From contig NZ_CP113975.1 of assembly GCF_026870155.1 (NCBI RefSeq), forward strand, positions 3,348,001 through 3,412,000: a DNA stretch of 64,000 bases, given 5' to 3'. Origin of the DNA: Flavobacterium marginilacus. GTDB taxonomy: Bacteria; Bacteroidota; Bacteroidia; Flavobacteriales; Flavobacteriaceae. Below, piece after piece: positions 25,854-34,522 of this stretch. The notes under the pieces were generated by a model. The model worked only from the letters and a program-made list of their open reading frames with translations, made no database searches and was not told the DNA's origin. Numbering within the stretch: the first letter of the stretch is position 1; each line of letters opens with the position of its first letter. The translations under genes and the position numbers were made by a program.

Positions 25854-26183
25854 TATTTTAAAAAAAAAATGGATAAGTTACCTAAATATTAAAAACCACT
25901 GCTCAAATCTTTTCTCAAAAAATCTCCAAAATATTTTATTATGAAAATTTTGTTTTTCGGACATGGTCTTTATAGTTTTTTTATCTGAATTGTAATAAGA
26001 ATTTTGTCTGAAAATCTCTTTCAAATAAAAAGTAATAATTATCTATATTTGCACGCTCAAAATTTTGGATAGAACTATTTATAATATTTAAAAATTAGCT
26101 TATCTTAGAATTATAATTTTTAGTGACCCTCGAAAGACACCTAAACTTTGAGATTTAATGAATATTTAATATCGCCCAAAAGA

Positions 26184-26217
26184 AAAACCCACTAAATCGT
26201 TGAATTTAGTGGGTTTT
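26184..26217. terminator. Hairpin terminator beside tRNA-Ser
   Basis: A perfect 14-bp inverted repeat (aaaacccactaaat / atttagtgggtttt) with a 6-base loop. Read on the minus strand it is followed by a T-rich run and lies 20 bp downstream of the tRNA, so it most likely ends the tRNA transcript. It could also stop a plus-strand transcript from the orphan promoter-like box at 26044. Confidence 0.8.
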
Positions 26218-26237
26218 GTAACCATTTGCTTTTCAGC

Positions 26238-26325
26238 TGGCGGAGAAAGAGGGATTCGAACCCCCGGACCTGTTACAGTCAACAGTTTTCAAGACTGCCG
26301 CATTCGACCGCTCTGCCATTTCTCC
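26238..26325 (-). tRNA. tRNA-Ser(UGA)
   Basis: On the minus strand the acceptor GGAGAAA (26325 inward) pairs with TTTCTCC ending at 26242, followed by discriminator G and an encoded CCA (26240-26238). The T-arm contains GGTTCGAATCC. The anticodon loop CTTGAAAA carries TGA, reading UCA and related serine codons. The long variable arm expected of a class II tRNA-Ser is present (about 85 nt without CCA). It stands alone between the AraC-type regulator and ribB. Confidence 0.96.
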
Positions 26326-26482
26326 AGTATGTTGCTTTCATTTCCTGATTGCGAGTGCAAATATAGGGAGTTTTTCTGGATGACAAAACATTTTTATGAA
26401 AAAAACTGATGTTTTTGTTTTGACTATTTTAAGTGATTTATTTTGTGACAGTTAATTGGTTTATTCTATTTTTTTTAGACTA

Positions 26483-27616
26483 TTAATACTTTACATATTC
26501 TGTAATTTCCAGCCCATACCCTATCATACCGACGCGTTTTCCCTGCTCTGTATTGGACACCAAACGGATTTTAGAAATATCAATATCATGCAGTATCTGA
26601 GCTCCAATACCATAATCTTTCGTATCAATAACAACTTTCGGAGCTTTCATAGTACCGTCAGCCTGAAGTGCTTTCAATTCAGTAATGCGGTTCAGTAAAT
26701 TTACAGCCGACATATCCTGATTGATAAATACTACAGCGCCTTTACCATTGTCATTAATAATTTTAAACATATCATCCAGCTGCTGATCAACATTATTGGT
26801 CAGTGTCCCTAATAAGTCGTTATTAACCTGCGATGAATGTATTCTGGTCAATATAGCCTCGCCAAGATTCCATGTCCCTTTAGTCAATGCAATATGAATC
26901 TGCTTGTTTGTAATCTGCTCGTAGGCTCTCAGGCGGAAAGTTCCAAAACGGGTATTGATATCAAAATCTTCTTTTTTAATAATCAGGCTGTCGTGCTGCA
27001 TTCTATAAGCAACTAATGCTTCTATAGAAACTAATTTTAGATTGAACTTTTTCGCCACTTCAGCTAATTGAGGCAGACGGGCCATAGAACCGTCTTCATT
27101 CATTATTTCGACAATCACTCCGGCCGGCTTAAATCCTGCCAATCGTGCAAAATCAATTGCAGCTTCTGTATGGCCTGTTCTTCTCAAAACACCGCCCTGC
27201 TTAGCAATCAATGGAAAAATATGCCCAGGACGTGCCAGATCATGCGGTTTAGTAACTGGATCAACTAATGAAAGCACCGTTTTGGCCCTATCGGCAGCTG
27301 ATATACCGGTTGTCACTCCTTTACCTCTCAAATCTACCGAAACGGTAAAAGCAGTTTCCATAGGATCGGTATTATTACTTACCATAACATTAAGTCCTAA
27401 TTCCTTGCAGCGGCTTTCTGTTAATGGAGCACATATCAAACCACGGCCGTGTGTAGCCATAAAGTTGATCATTTCAGGAGTTACTTTATCAGCAGCGGCT
27501 AGAAAATCACCCTCATTTTCGCGGTCTTCATCATCAACAACAATAATTACTTTACCCTGACGAATGTCTTCGATGGCTTCTTCTATAGTGTTGAGCTGTA
27601 TTTTTGTAGCAGACAT
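26483..27616 (-). CDS. ribB: 3,4-dihydroxy-2-butanone 4-phosphate synthase with decayed GTP cyclohydrolase II domain
   Basis: 377 residues. The N-terminal half (about 1-210) is a RibB domain that turns ribulose 5-phosphate into dihydroxybutanone phosphate plus formate for riboflavin synthesis. It keeps the acidic DDEDRENEGD metal/substrate loop and RTGHTEAAIDFARLAG. The C-terminal half has the RibA fold signature (RIHSSQVNNDLLGTL, DYGIGAQIL, GYGLEI), but the three zinc cysteines are missing (NNVDQQLDD where CxC is expected) and the RQEGRGIGL loop is lost. It is therefore probably inactive as a cyclohydrolase, and a separate RibA is expected elsewhere. The gene abuts the lptF/G-like gene with no gap, so they are co-transcribed. 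Confidence 0.92.
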   Translation of the reverse strand: MSATKIQLNTIEEAIEDIRQGKVIIVVDDEDRENEGDFLAAADKVTPEMINFMATHGRGLICAPLTESRCKELGLNVMVSNNTDPMETAFTVSVDLRGKGVTTGISAADRAKTVLSLVDPVTKPHDLARPGHIFPLIAKQGGVLRRTGHTEAAIDFARLAGFKPAGVIVEIMNEDGSMARLPQLAEVAKKFNLKLVSIEALVAYRMQHDSLIIKKEDFDINTRFGTFRLRAYEQITNKQIHIALTKGTWNLGEAILTRIHSSQVNNDLLGTLTNNVDQQLDDMFKIINDNGKGAVVFINQDMSAVNLLNRITELKALQADGTMKAPKVVIDTKDYGIGAQILHDIDISKIRLVSNTEQGKRVGMIGYGLEITEYVKY

Positions 27617-29068
27617 TTATTCTTTATTTTGAGATGGAATTATTTTTTGAAAAACTTTTTGAAAAACTTTTTGAATTGGCGTAAATATGACATCTAAATT
27701 GATTAAGCCAATATCATTTGTTGCTCGGTAGGTCAATAAAACAGCCAATGGTGTCAAGATCATAGAAGACATCCATGAACCAAAGAAAGGAGCTAAGCCA
27801 TCTTCCTGCGAAATTCTTTTACCAAAAGTATTGATAAAGTGAAAAGATATGAAAATTAATACCGCAAATACGATTGGTAAACCAACACCGCCTTTTCTGA
27901 TAATGGCACCCAGCGGAGCTCCTATAAAAAACATTAGGAAACAGGCGTATACAATCACAAACTTGTCGTATAATGACAAAATATGACTGTTTATTTTTTT
28001 CTTTTTAAGATCAAGTTCAGTTTTAGCAGCATCAATATTATACATCATGCTCTGAACATTACTATTGGCTGATGCTAAAATCTCTCCTTTTTTCTTATTG
28101 TCAAAAAGAGATAACAGATTTTTCTCCAAAGGCTTCTTTTTAGTCACCACCGGAGCATTATTACTGTTTAACGAAGCTACCCTAGTATTACTGTTTTCTG
28201 CAAAATTAATAATCTCTGCATCTCTGTTTTTATTCAAAGAATCCAAAGTATACTTCAGATCACTAACATTAAGCATATTGTTTGTATTGGACACCGACTC
28301 ATCTTTGGTATCCACCTTATTCAGTTTGGATAAATCTATATTAATACGGTATTTTTTAAACGAGCTTTTAGCAAAAGGCAGTTTATCTCTGTCCTCAAAT
28401 TTTTTAGGCACTATATCCTGATAATAGTTCCCGTTGTTCAAAACCAGCTGGAGAAGATTAGTTTTTTCGTTACTTACTAATTCACCGTCTGTAGCACGGA
28501 TTACCGTTTTACTGCCGTCTCCGTTTTGAGATTTTTCATGAATAGTAATCCCTGTCAGATGATTGCCGTTCTGTCCTGATTTTTTATTTACCTTAATATT
28601 GTATTTTCCAATATTGCTAAACTGCCCTTCGGTAATAGCCAGCGCCGGTTTCGCCTGTGCAATATTCTTTCGGAAATTGATAAACTTAAATTCGGCATAC
28701 GGAATCACATTATTTGCAAATAAAAAAGCGATAAAACTCAATACGGCAATAGCAATTACCAAGCTCCTCATTGCTCTCTGCAGTGAAATTCCGGAAGATT
28801 TCATTGCCGCAAACTCATAATGCTCGGATAAACTTCCAAAAGACATTATCGAAGCCAGCAGTATGGAAAGCGGTAATACCAGAGGCACAATCCGAGGCAT
28901 CGAAAAAGCTAAAAACTTAATAACCATTATTAAATCTAAATCTTTACCCGCCAATTCCGCTATAAAAAGCCAGACCGTCTGCAGTATGAATACAAAAAAA
29001 AGGATAACAAATACCGTAGCAAATGTACCGAGAAATGTTTTTAATAAGTATCTGTCTAAAATCTTCAC
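27617..29068 (-). CDS. LptF/LptG family permease (YjgP/YjgQ)
   Basis: 483 residues. Three membrane segments lie in the first about 120 residues (starts near FLGTFATVFVI, IVPLVLPLSILL and SLVIAIAVLSFIA). A large periplasmic beta-rich domain follows, and three more membrane segments lie near the C-terminus (from VIVYACFLMFF onward). This is the layout of LptF/LptG, the inner-membrane half of the lipopolysaccharide exporter that works with LptB and LptC. The periplasmic part is longer than in E. coli and includes a low-complexity Asn/Ser/Lys insert (about 255-345). It sits between lolA and ribB: 8 bp separate it from lolA and none from ribB. F versus G cannot be assigned. Confidence 0.9.
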   Translation of the reverse strand: MKILDRYLLKTFLGTFATVFVILFFVFILQTVWLFIAELAGKDLDLIMVIKFLAFSMPRIVPLVLPLSILLASIMSFGSLSEHYEFAAMKSSGISLQRAMRSLVIAIAVLSFIAFLFANNVIPYAEFKFINFRKNIAQAKPALAITEGQFSNIGKYNIKVNKKSGQNGNHLTGITIHEKSQNGDGSKTVIRATDGELVSNEKTNLLQLVLNNGNYYQDIVPKKFEDRDKLPFAKSSFKKYRINIDLSKLNKVDTKDESVSNTNNMLNVSDLKYTLDSLNKNRDAEIINFAENSNTRVASLNSNNAPVVTKKKPLEKNLLSLFDNKKKGEILASANSNVQSMMYNIDAAKTELDLKKKKINSHILSLYDKFVIVYACFLMFFIGAPLGAIIRKGGVGLPIVFAVLIFISFHFINTFGKRISQEDGLAPFFGSWMSSMILTPLAVLLTYRATNDIGLINLDVIFTPIQKVFQKVFQKIIPSQNKE

Positions 29069-29076
29069 CTAAATAA

Positions 29077-29718
29077 TTAGTCTAATTTATTGATGTAATA
29101 ATTGGGATATTTACTTGCGGCAAAGGTAAATTGATTTTTTGGCAATGCTTGATTTGTTTTAAAAGAATTCACAGTCAACGTCGTTTTTGTACCTTTTCTG
29201 TCAATTTCGATTATGTTGTAGACATTATTCGTTTTAGAGTCCACTCCTACCAAGATTTCTTTTCTCTGATCTTTAGCATTAGTCGGAACCAATTTGATGT
29301 ACTGAATTTTTTTACCGCCTGCATTCTGAACAATGTCCATTGAAAATTTATAGCCTTTATTAAAAAAAGTCAGCATTTTTGAAGGGGTAACAGCTGATTC
29401 ATCTTTGTCATTAAGACCCGAAACCGTAATTTCCTCATCTTCAGGAACAATTGTATAAATCTTTTTACCATCAAAAAGTTTGGTAATTCCCATAAAATTC
29501 AGAACATATTGATTTCCCTTCATTACCACCGTTCCCTTACTGTCCTGATTGATATTCTCTTTGGCATTATTCAGGGAATATTTAAAATCAATCGTAATAT
29601 TGTCATAACTTTTTACTTTGGCAGTAACTTTATCCAGCAAAGCTTTTGCTTTAGCATCCTGAGCCTGAGCTGAAAATCCCATCAAAAAAAACGTCAAAAG
29701 TCCCAAAATTGTTTTCAT
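29077..29718 (-). CDS. lolA: LolA-like outer-membrane lipoprotein carrier protein
   Basis: 213 residues from the ATG at 29718; an in-frame ATG 24 bp upstream gives 221. The later start is preferred because it begins a clean signal peptide (MKTILGLLTFFLMGFSAQAQ). The mature part is a LolA-like half-barrel: an N-terminal helix (AKALLDKVTAKVKSYDNI), then repeated beta strands with FDGKKIYTIVPEDEEI and ILVGVDSKTNN. LolA shuttles lipoproteins through the periplasm from LolCDE to the outer membrane. Its place next to an Lpt permease makes an envelope-biogenesis unit. Upstream is a 400-bp gap with a strong hairpin, so it may have its own promoter apart from ftsK. Confidence 0.85.
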   Translation of the reverse strand: MKTILGLLTFFLMGFSAQAQDAKAKALLDKVTAKVKSYDNITIDFKYSLNNAKENINQDSKGTVVMKGNQYVLNFMGITKLFDGKKIYTIVPEDEEITVSGLNDKDESAVTPSKMLTFFNKGYKFSMDIVQNAGGKKIQYIKLVPTNAKDQRKEILVGVDSKTNNVYNIIEIDRKGTKTTLTVNSFKTNQALPKNQFTFAASKYPNYYINKLD

Positions 29719-29742
29719 TCCTATTTTATTCTGTAGTGTCAT

Positions 29743-30122
29743 TGTTATGTATTTTGTTGTGCTTAGTATTTTCTAATTATTTACTTCGTCAGTCCGCTAT
29801 TGCTCCTGCAAGCATGCTGCTTACTTATCCCAATGTCATTAAGTTTTAAGCTTTATTCACTATCGCAAAGGCGCTAAGACGCAAAGAAATCAGATCATTA
29901 CTTTGCGTCTTAGTGCCTTTGCGAGAATTATGCTTAAGAAACTCCATCAAGAAATCTTAACTTAATAACTTTGACTTCTCTATCCCTCACGCAGATCCAA
30001 GTAACGAGAAATTTGGTGCAAAAATAAAAAGCAATAAAGTTAAAAGCATTAAAAAAAAGATAAATTTCTACTATCAGATCTATTTCAAAGTCCAAACTTC
30101 AAAAACCCAAGAATCTAAAAAT
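29743..30122. other. Intergenic region with dispersed repeat and large hairpin
   Basis: 380 bp between lolA and ftsK with no credible gene. It contains a copy of the element ttacttcgtcagtccgctat (29781-29800), also present at 38361-38380, and a 24-bp inverted repeat at 29863-29924. On the ftsK side it becomes A-rich (aaaaataaaaagcaataaag). Confidence 0.7.
29863..29924. repeat. 24-bp-arm inverted repeat
   Basis: Left arm 29863-29886 (tcgcaaaggcgctaagacgc then aaag) and right arm 29901-29924 (ctttgcgtcttagtgccttt then gcga) pair with a single G:T mismatch around a 14-base loop. There is no T-run, so it is not a simple terminator. It resembles other hairpins of AAAG-rich repeats in this window (55883-56013). 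Confidence 0.85.
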
Positions 30123-32582
30123 CTAATTCTCATTATTAAAAAACTGATCCAGACTAGCCATATCCTGTATGTTCACGCTTCTGGCTTTACTGCCTTCAAA
30201 AGGACCTACAATACCTGCAGCTTCCAATTGATCAATTAACCTGCCGGCCCTATTGTAGCCTAATTTCAGTTTTCGCTGTAATAATGAAGCCGATCCCTGC
30301 TGTGCATTTACAATCACTTCAGCTGCTTCTCTAAACAGAGTATCTCTTTCTGATATATCCATTTCCAGATTAACACCGCCGTCTTCTCCAACAAATTCAG
30401 GAAGTAAATAAGCGGTTGCATACGCTTTTTGAGAACCAACAAAATCTACTATTTTTTCAACTTCCGGAGTATCAACAAAGGCACACTGCACCCTTACTAC
30501 ATCATTCCCGTTTGAATACAATAAATCTCCGCGTCCTATTAACTGATCGGCTCCCTGTGTGTCGAGAATAGTCCGTGAATCAATTTTAGAAGAAACCCTA
30601 AACGCAATTCTCGCCGGAAAGTTGGCTTTTATCAGACCTGTAATTACATTCACAGATGGTCTTTGTGTAGCAATAATTAAATGAATACCAATTGCTCTGG
30701 CTAACTGCGCCAATCTCGCAATAGGCATTTCGACTTCTTTTCCTGCGGTCATAATCAAATCGGCAAACTCATCGACTACCAAAACGATATAAGGCAGAAA
30801 GCGATGTCCGTTTTCAGGATTTAATTTTCGGGACTTGAATTTTTCATTGTATTCTTTTATGTTTCGAACCATCGCATCTTTCAGCAGATTGTAACGGTTA
30901 TCCATTTCCACACAAAGCGAATTCAAAGTATTGACCACTTTTGCATTATCAGTGATAATTGCATCATCAGTATCCGGAAGTTTGGCCAGATAATGTCTTT
31001 CGATTTTATTAAAAAGTGTCAGCTCGACTTTCTTAGGGTCAACCATAACAAATTTAATCTCGGCAGGATGTTTTTTATAAAGCAGCGAAGTAATTACTGC
31101 ATTCAGTCCAACCGATTTTCCCTGTCCTGTAGCACCCGCCATCAATAAGTGAGGCATTTTCGCCAGATCAACTACAAAAGTTTCATTCGAAATGGTTTTA
31201 CCCAAAGCAATAGGCAGTTCCATTTCAGCTTCCTGAAATTTGGCAGAGCCAATCACACTTTTCATAGAAACCATTGTCGGATTCTTGTTTGGAACCTCAA
31301 TACCAATAGTTCCTTTTCCAGGAATCGGAGCGATAATGCGGATTCCCAATGCCGAAAGTGACAGGGCAATATCGTCTTCCAGACTCTTGATTTTTGAAAT
31401 ACGGATACCGGCTTCAGGAACAATTTCATATAAAGTCACCGATGGACCAACGGTTGCTTTGATTTGCGCAATTTCGATTTTGTAATTGCGGAGCGTTTCT
31501 ACAATTCTATTTTTATTTTCCTCTAATTCCTCCTGATTGATAGTAATACCGCCCGATGAATACTCTTTTAATAAATCAATAGTCGGGTATTTGTAATTGG
31601 ACAGATCCAAAGTAGGATCAAACAGCCCAAAATCTGAAACGAGTCGAGATGCCAGATTATCTTCGATAATATCTTCTTCAACCGCTTTTTCTATTACAAA
31701 AGCTTCATCTTTCACAGATTCTTCTTTTGGAGGCAGAATATCCATTGGAAGCGGTTTGAGCGTCGGCTCCAGATTAATTTCAGAAGCACTTGAAATTGTA
31801 GGCTTCAAAGCTTCTTTATTAATTTCAAACTGGGAATTAACTGTTTTTAAATGAATGTTATCCAGCAGTTCCTCCTCATCTTCTTCTACAGGTTCTTCTA
31901 CAGCAAATTCCTCCAGATTATAACTAGGCTCATTGGCTGTAACTGCCATGGCACTTTCAGCCCTGTCTTCGCTGATTTCTTTCTTAGTACTTTCAAAAAA
32001 CGACTGCACCTTTTCGGGAGACACCTGTATTTTAAAAATCAAATAAATAATCAGACCGAAAATAAGAGCTAATAATGTCCCCGTTTTTCCAATATAATCC
32101 TGAATAAACAAATTCAGTTCATATCCGATAGTTCCGCCCAATACAGGCACTGAGGTTGCAAAAAATCCAAATAAAACAGATATAATTATTATGGCAAATA
32201 AATCCCAAAACCAGGTTCCCTTCAGTTTTTTGACAGAAAGTTCCAAAACCAAATACATTCCGGTAAGGAAAAATAAGCGTACAAACAGAAAAGAAGCAAT
32301 ACCAAAACCGCGGTAAATAATTAAATCCGCAAGATAGGCTCCGAATTTTCCGAGCCAGTTCTGAACTTCTTCTTTACGGTCTGTCAATTCAGAAACAGCA
32401 CTTTGATCTATCTGCCCATAAATGAAAAAGGAAACAAACGCAGCCAATAATGCTGCTGAAAATAAAACCAGAAGAGCCCCAAAAACAATACGATGCTGTT
32501 TGGTTAATTTCCATGACTTTATTCCCTTAGATTCTGATTCACTCTTTTTATCTAAAGCTTCTTTTTTTGTAGATTTTGCCAT
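30123..32582 (-). CDS. ftsK: DNA translocase FtsK/SpoIIIE
   Basis: 819 residues. Four membrane segments lie in the first about 185 residues. An acidic, Pro/Glu-rich linker follows (about 200-320), then the translocase alpha/beta domains, with Walker A GATGQGKS at about 482-489 and Walker B IVLVVDEFADLI. The C-terminal winged-helix gamma domain (LLQRKLKLGYNRAGRLIDQLE, from about 750) reads chromosomal KOPS-type signals. The protein pumps DNA at the division septum so that the terminus and XerCD dimer site are resolved. It lies 18 bp downstream of the diacylglycerol-kinase gene and is probably in one transcript with it and tpx. Length and motif order are normal for the family. Confidence 0.97.
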   Translation of the reverse strand: MAKSTKKEALDKKSESESKGIKSWKLTKQHRIVFGALLVLFSAALLAAFVSFFIYGQIDQSAVSELTDRKEEVQNWLGKFGAYLADLIIYRGFGIASFLFVRLFFLTGMYLVLELSVKKLKGTWFWDLFAIIIISVLFGFFATSVPVLGGTIGYELNLFIQDYIGKTGTLLALIFGLIIYLIFKIQVSPEKVQSFFESTKKEISEDRAESAMAVTANEPSYNLEEFAVEEPVEEDEEELLDNIHLKTVNSQFEINKEALKPTISSASEINLEPTLKPLPMDILPPKEESVKDEAFVIEKAVEEDIIEDNLASRLVSDFGLFDPTLDLSNYKYPTIDLLKEYSSGGITINQEELEENKNRIVETLRNYKIEIAQIKATVGPSVTLYEIVPEAGIRISKIKSLEDDIALSLSALGIRIIAPIPGKGTIGIEVPNKNPTMVSMKSVIGSAKFQEAEMELPIALGKTISNETFVVDLAKMPHLLMAGATGQGKSVGLNAVITSLLYKKHPAEIKFVMVDPKKVELTLFNKIERHYLAKLPDTDDAIITDNAKVVNTLNSLCVEMDNRYNLLKDAMVRNIKEYNEKFKSRKLNPENGHRFLPYIVLVVDEFADLIMTAGKEVEMPIARLAQLARAIGIHLIIATQRPSVNVITGLIKANFPARIAFRVSSKIDSRTILDTQGADQLIGRGDLLYSNGNDVVRVQCAFVDTPEVEKIVDFVGSQKAYATAYLLPEFVGEDGGVNLEMDISERDTLFREAAEVIVNAQQGSASLLQRKLKLGYNRAGRLIDQLEAAGIVGPFEGSKARSVNIQDMASLDQFFNNEN

Positions 32583-32600
32583 TCTTGAATTTAATTGAGC

Positions 32601-32975
32601 CTATAAAAATTTTGGGATATAAATAATAAGACCAACTGCAATTGCTGTTAATGCTGCAAAAAATACGGCTCCAGCTGCAATATCTTTAATAAAACCAATT
32701 CTTTCATGATAATTAGGATGAATAAAATCGGCAATTTTTTCAACTGCGGTATTCAATCCTTCTATACTCATTACTAAACCGACAGCCATAGTCTGAAAAA
32801 GCCACTCAGTTGTAGAAATATGATAATAAAAACCTGCAATGGTCATAAGGATTCCAATAGAAAACTGAACCATGATGCTGTGCTCGGTAGTTATTAATTT
32901 TACGGCACCAAGAAAAGCGTATTTCACGCTTTTCAATCGGCCCGTAAGTAAGGTATTGTCTTTTTGAAATTCCAT
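32601..32975 (-). CDS. dgkA: Diacylglycerol kinase family protein (DagK type)
   Basis: 124 residues, a small integral membrane kinase with three membrane segments. It keeps the conserved active-site helix SIEGLNTAVEKIADF and the early Glu-His region (LITTEHSIMVQ). The family phosphorylates diacylglycerol, or undecaprenol in many bacteria, to recycle lipid carriers; which substrate is used here cannot be told. It is 8 bp downstream of tpx and 18 bp upstream of ftsK, so it is read as part of that operon. Length matches the family. Confidence 0.9.
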   Translation of the reverse strand: MEFQKDNTLLTGRLKSVKYAFLGAVKLITTEHSIMVQFSIGILMTIAGFYYHISTTEWLFQTMAVGLVMSIEGLNTAVEKIADFIHPNYHERIGFIKDIAAGAVFFAALTAIAVGLIIYIPKFL

Positions 32976-32983
32976 ATAAACTT

Positions 32984-33481
32984 TTAAAGTACTGCTAAAG
33001 CAGCTTCATAATTAGGTTCGTTTGCAATTTCGGCAACTTGCTCTGTGTGTGTTACCACTCCGTTTTCATCAGTAACGATGATTACGCGGGAATGTAAACC
33101 AGCTAATGGTCCGTCAACAATATCTAAACCATTGTTTTTTCCAAAAGTACCTTCCTGAAAATCAGATAAGTTTACAACATTTTCAAGACCTTCTGCACCG
33201 CAAAAACGTTTTTGTGCAAATGGAAGATCTCTTGAAATACACAAAACAGCAGTATTTGCTAAACTGCCGGCACTTTCATTAAATTTTCTAACAGATGTCG
33301 CACAAGTTCCAGTATCAATACTTGGAAAAATATTCAAAACTAATTTCTTCCCTGCAAAAGAGCTTAAATCAGCTATTGACAAATCGTTTTTAACCAATTT
33401 AAAATCAGCCAGTTTCGAACCAACTTTTGGTAATTCACCTGAAGTGTGTATTGGATTTCCTCCTAATGTTATAGTTGCCAT
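32984..33481 (-). CDS. tpx: Thiol peroxidase Tpx
   Basis: 165 residues from the ATG at 33481. A start 27 bp upstream (33508) is also open, but it would overlap the promoter -7 box at 33506-33513, and MATITLGGNP matches the usual N-terminus. An atypical 2-Cys peroxiredoxin: the peroxidatic cysteine is in DTGTCATSVRKF and the resolving cysteine in AQKRFCGAEG. It reduces hydroperoxides with thioredoxin as donor. First gene of a run continuing into dgkA (8 bp) and ftsK. Confidence 0.95.
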   Translation of the reverse strand: MATITLGGNPIHTSGELPKVGSKLADFKLVKNDLSIADLSSFAGKKLVLNIFPSIDTGTCATSVRKFNESAGSLANTAVLCISRDLPFAQKRFCGAEGLENVVNLSDFQEGTFGKNNGLDIVDGPLAGLHSRVIIVTDENGVVTHTEQVAEIANEPNYEAALAVL

Positions 33482-33505
33482 ATAATTTATTTTTTTTATG
33501 AGGTT

Positions 33506-33513
33506 CAAAAGTA
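33506..33513 (-). promoter_or_regulatory. -7 box of the tpx promoter
   Basis: TACTTTTG on the minus strand fits TAnnTTTG and ends 24 bp before the tpx ATG at 33481. No clear TTG is found 17-23 bp upstream, so the -33 half is weak. The position supports the shorter Tpx start. Confidence 0.5.
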
Positions 33514-33757
33514 AGGATTAATATTTGAATCTAAAAGTATTTGTTATTTGAGGAATCGTGTTATCCGCGTTTAAAACGTACTGCCAGCGCTTTTAAATAT
33601 AAGCAGAAGTTTACTCATTTGTCATTGAATATTTTAAATAAGAAAGAAATTAAACATAATTGTCACCAGATTTATAGTGAAAACCTATTTAAATCTGAAA
33701 ATTAAACTTACATTTATAAATAGTAAAATCCTAACACTAAGAACAATAAGAAAACTG

Positions 33758-34522
33758 ATGATAAAATTAGACAGCCCAGCGGGTTCAAACAATTATAATA
33801 TCAATAATAAAAGAGCATTTGCAGGAACTCTAATTTCCAGAGAAACTATAGAAAAGATTACAGCCTTTGCCTATGAAATGTGTTTTGGAACAGGACATCA
33901 TCGGGACTGCAGAACCGGCGGGCAGTATGACCGAAAAGGAGGCGAAAAATTCTGCAATACATTCCAAGGAAAATTAGCAGAAGCTGAGCTTTATAATTAT
34001 TTAAAATTGGAAGGTCTGGAACTAAAAGAGCCCGATTTTGGCATCTACCCAAAAGGCATTTGGGATGATTCGGATTTAGAGATTCAGGGTAAAAAAATCA
34101 ATGTGAAATCGGCTGCTTCTCAGTCTAATTTACTGCTGCTGGAAACAAAAGACTGGAATCTGCAGGCACAGTATATCCCTAATATTCTGCTCAATAATGG
34201 CGCATCAGTTTCGTATGATTATTTTGTTTTAGTCAGAATTCAGCCTGACATCAAAAAACTTTTTAAAACGGAACGATTGTTTTTAAACAATGAAATAGAC
34301 CGAAAAACTATTGACAATATACTTTCTGCAAACACCTGGTATTTTGATATTGCAGGTTACAGCACCAATTCCGATGTAATTGCAGCAATAAAAAATGAGC
34401 ATGTTTTACCTCAAAACGCAATACTGAACCAATACACCAAAATGGATGCCGGCAATTATTACATACAAAGCGGTGACATGAAACCCATTAAAAATTTCGT
34501 TCAGGAATTGAAAACTATTTAG
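33758..34522 (+). CDS. Probable type II restriction endonuclease (PD-(D/E)XK-like)
   Basis: 254 residues from the ATG at 33758. A GTG at 33677 in the same frame would add 27 Lys/Ile/Leu-rich residues that look like leader. It is called from context, being convergent with a C5-methyltransferase gene, and from a plausible nuclease core: a conserved-looking helix CNTFQGKLAEAELYNYL, then PDFGIY, then DDSDLEIQGKKINVKSAA, which resembles the D...(E/D)-x-K strand pair with Asn in place of Glu before VKS. I do not recognise the specificity. Its 3' end overlaps the methyltransferase by 8 bp tail to tail. No controller gene is visible. Without the neighbour it would be a hypothetical protein. Confidence 0.7.
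   Translation: MIKLDSPAGSNNYNINNKRAFAGTLISRETIEKITAFAYEMCFGTGHHRDCRTGGQYDRKGGEKFCNTFQGKLAEAELYNYLKLEGLELKEPDFGIYPKGIWDDSDLEIQGKKINVKSAASQSNLLLLETKDWNLQAQYIPNILLNNGASVSYDYFVLVRIQPDIKKLFKTERLFLNNEIDRKTIDNILSANTWYFDIAGYSTNSDVIAAIKNEHVLPQNAILNQYTKMDAGNYYIQSGDMKPIKNFVQELKTI

Noticed and set aside
26200..26409. 69-codon frame containing [20 protein letters not shown]
   Set aside because: This is the well-known false translation across a tRNA-Ser gene on the opposite strand.
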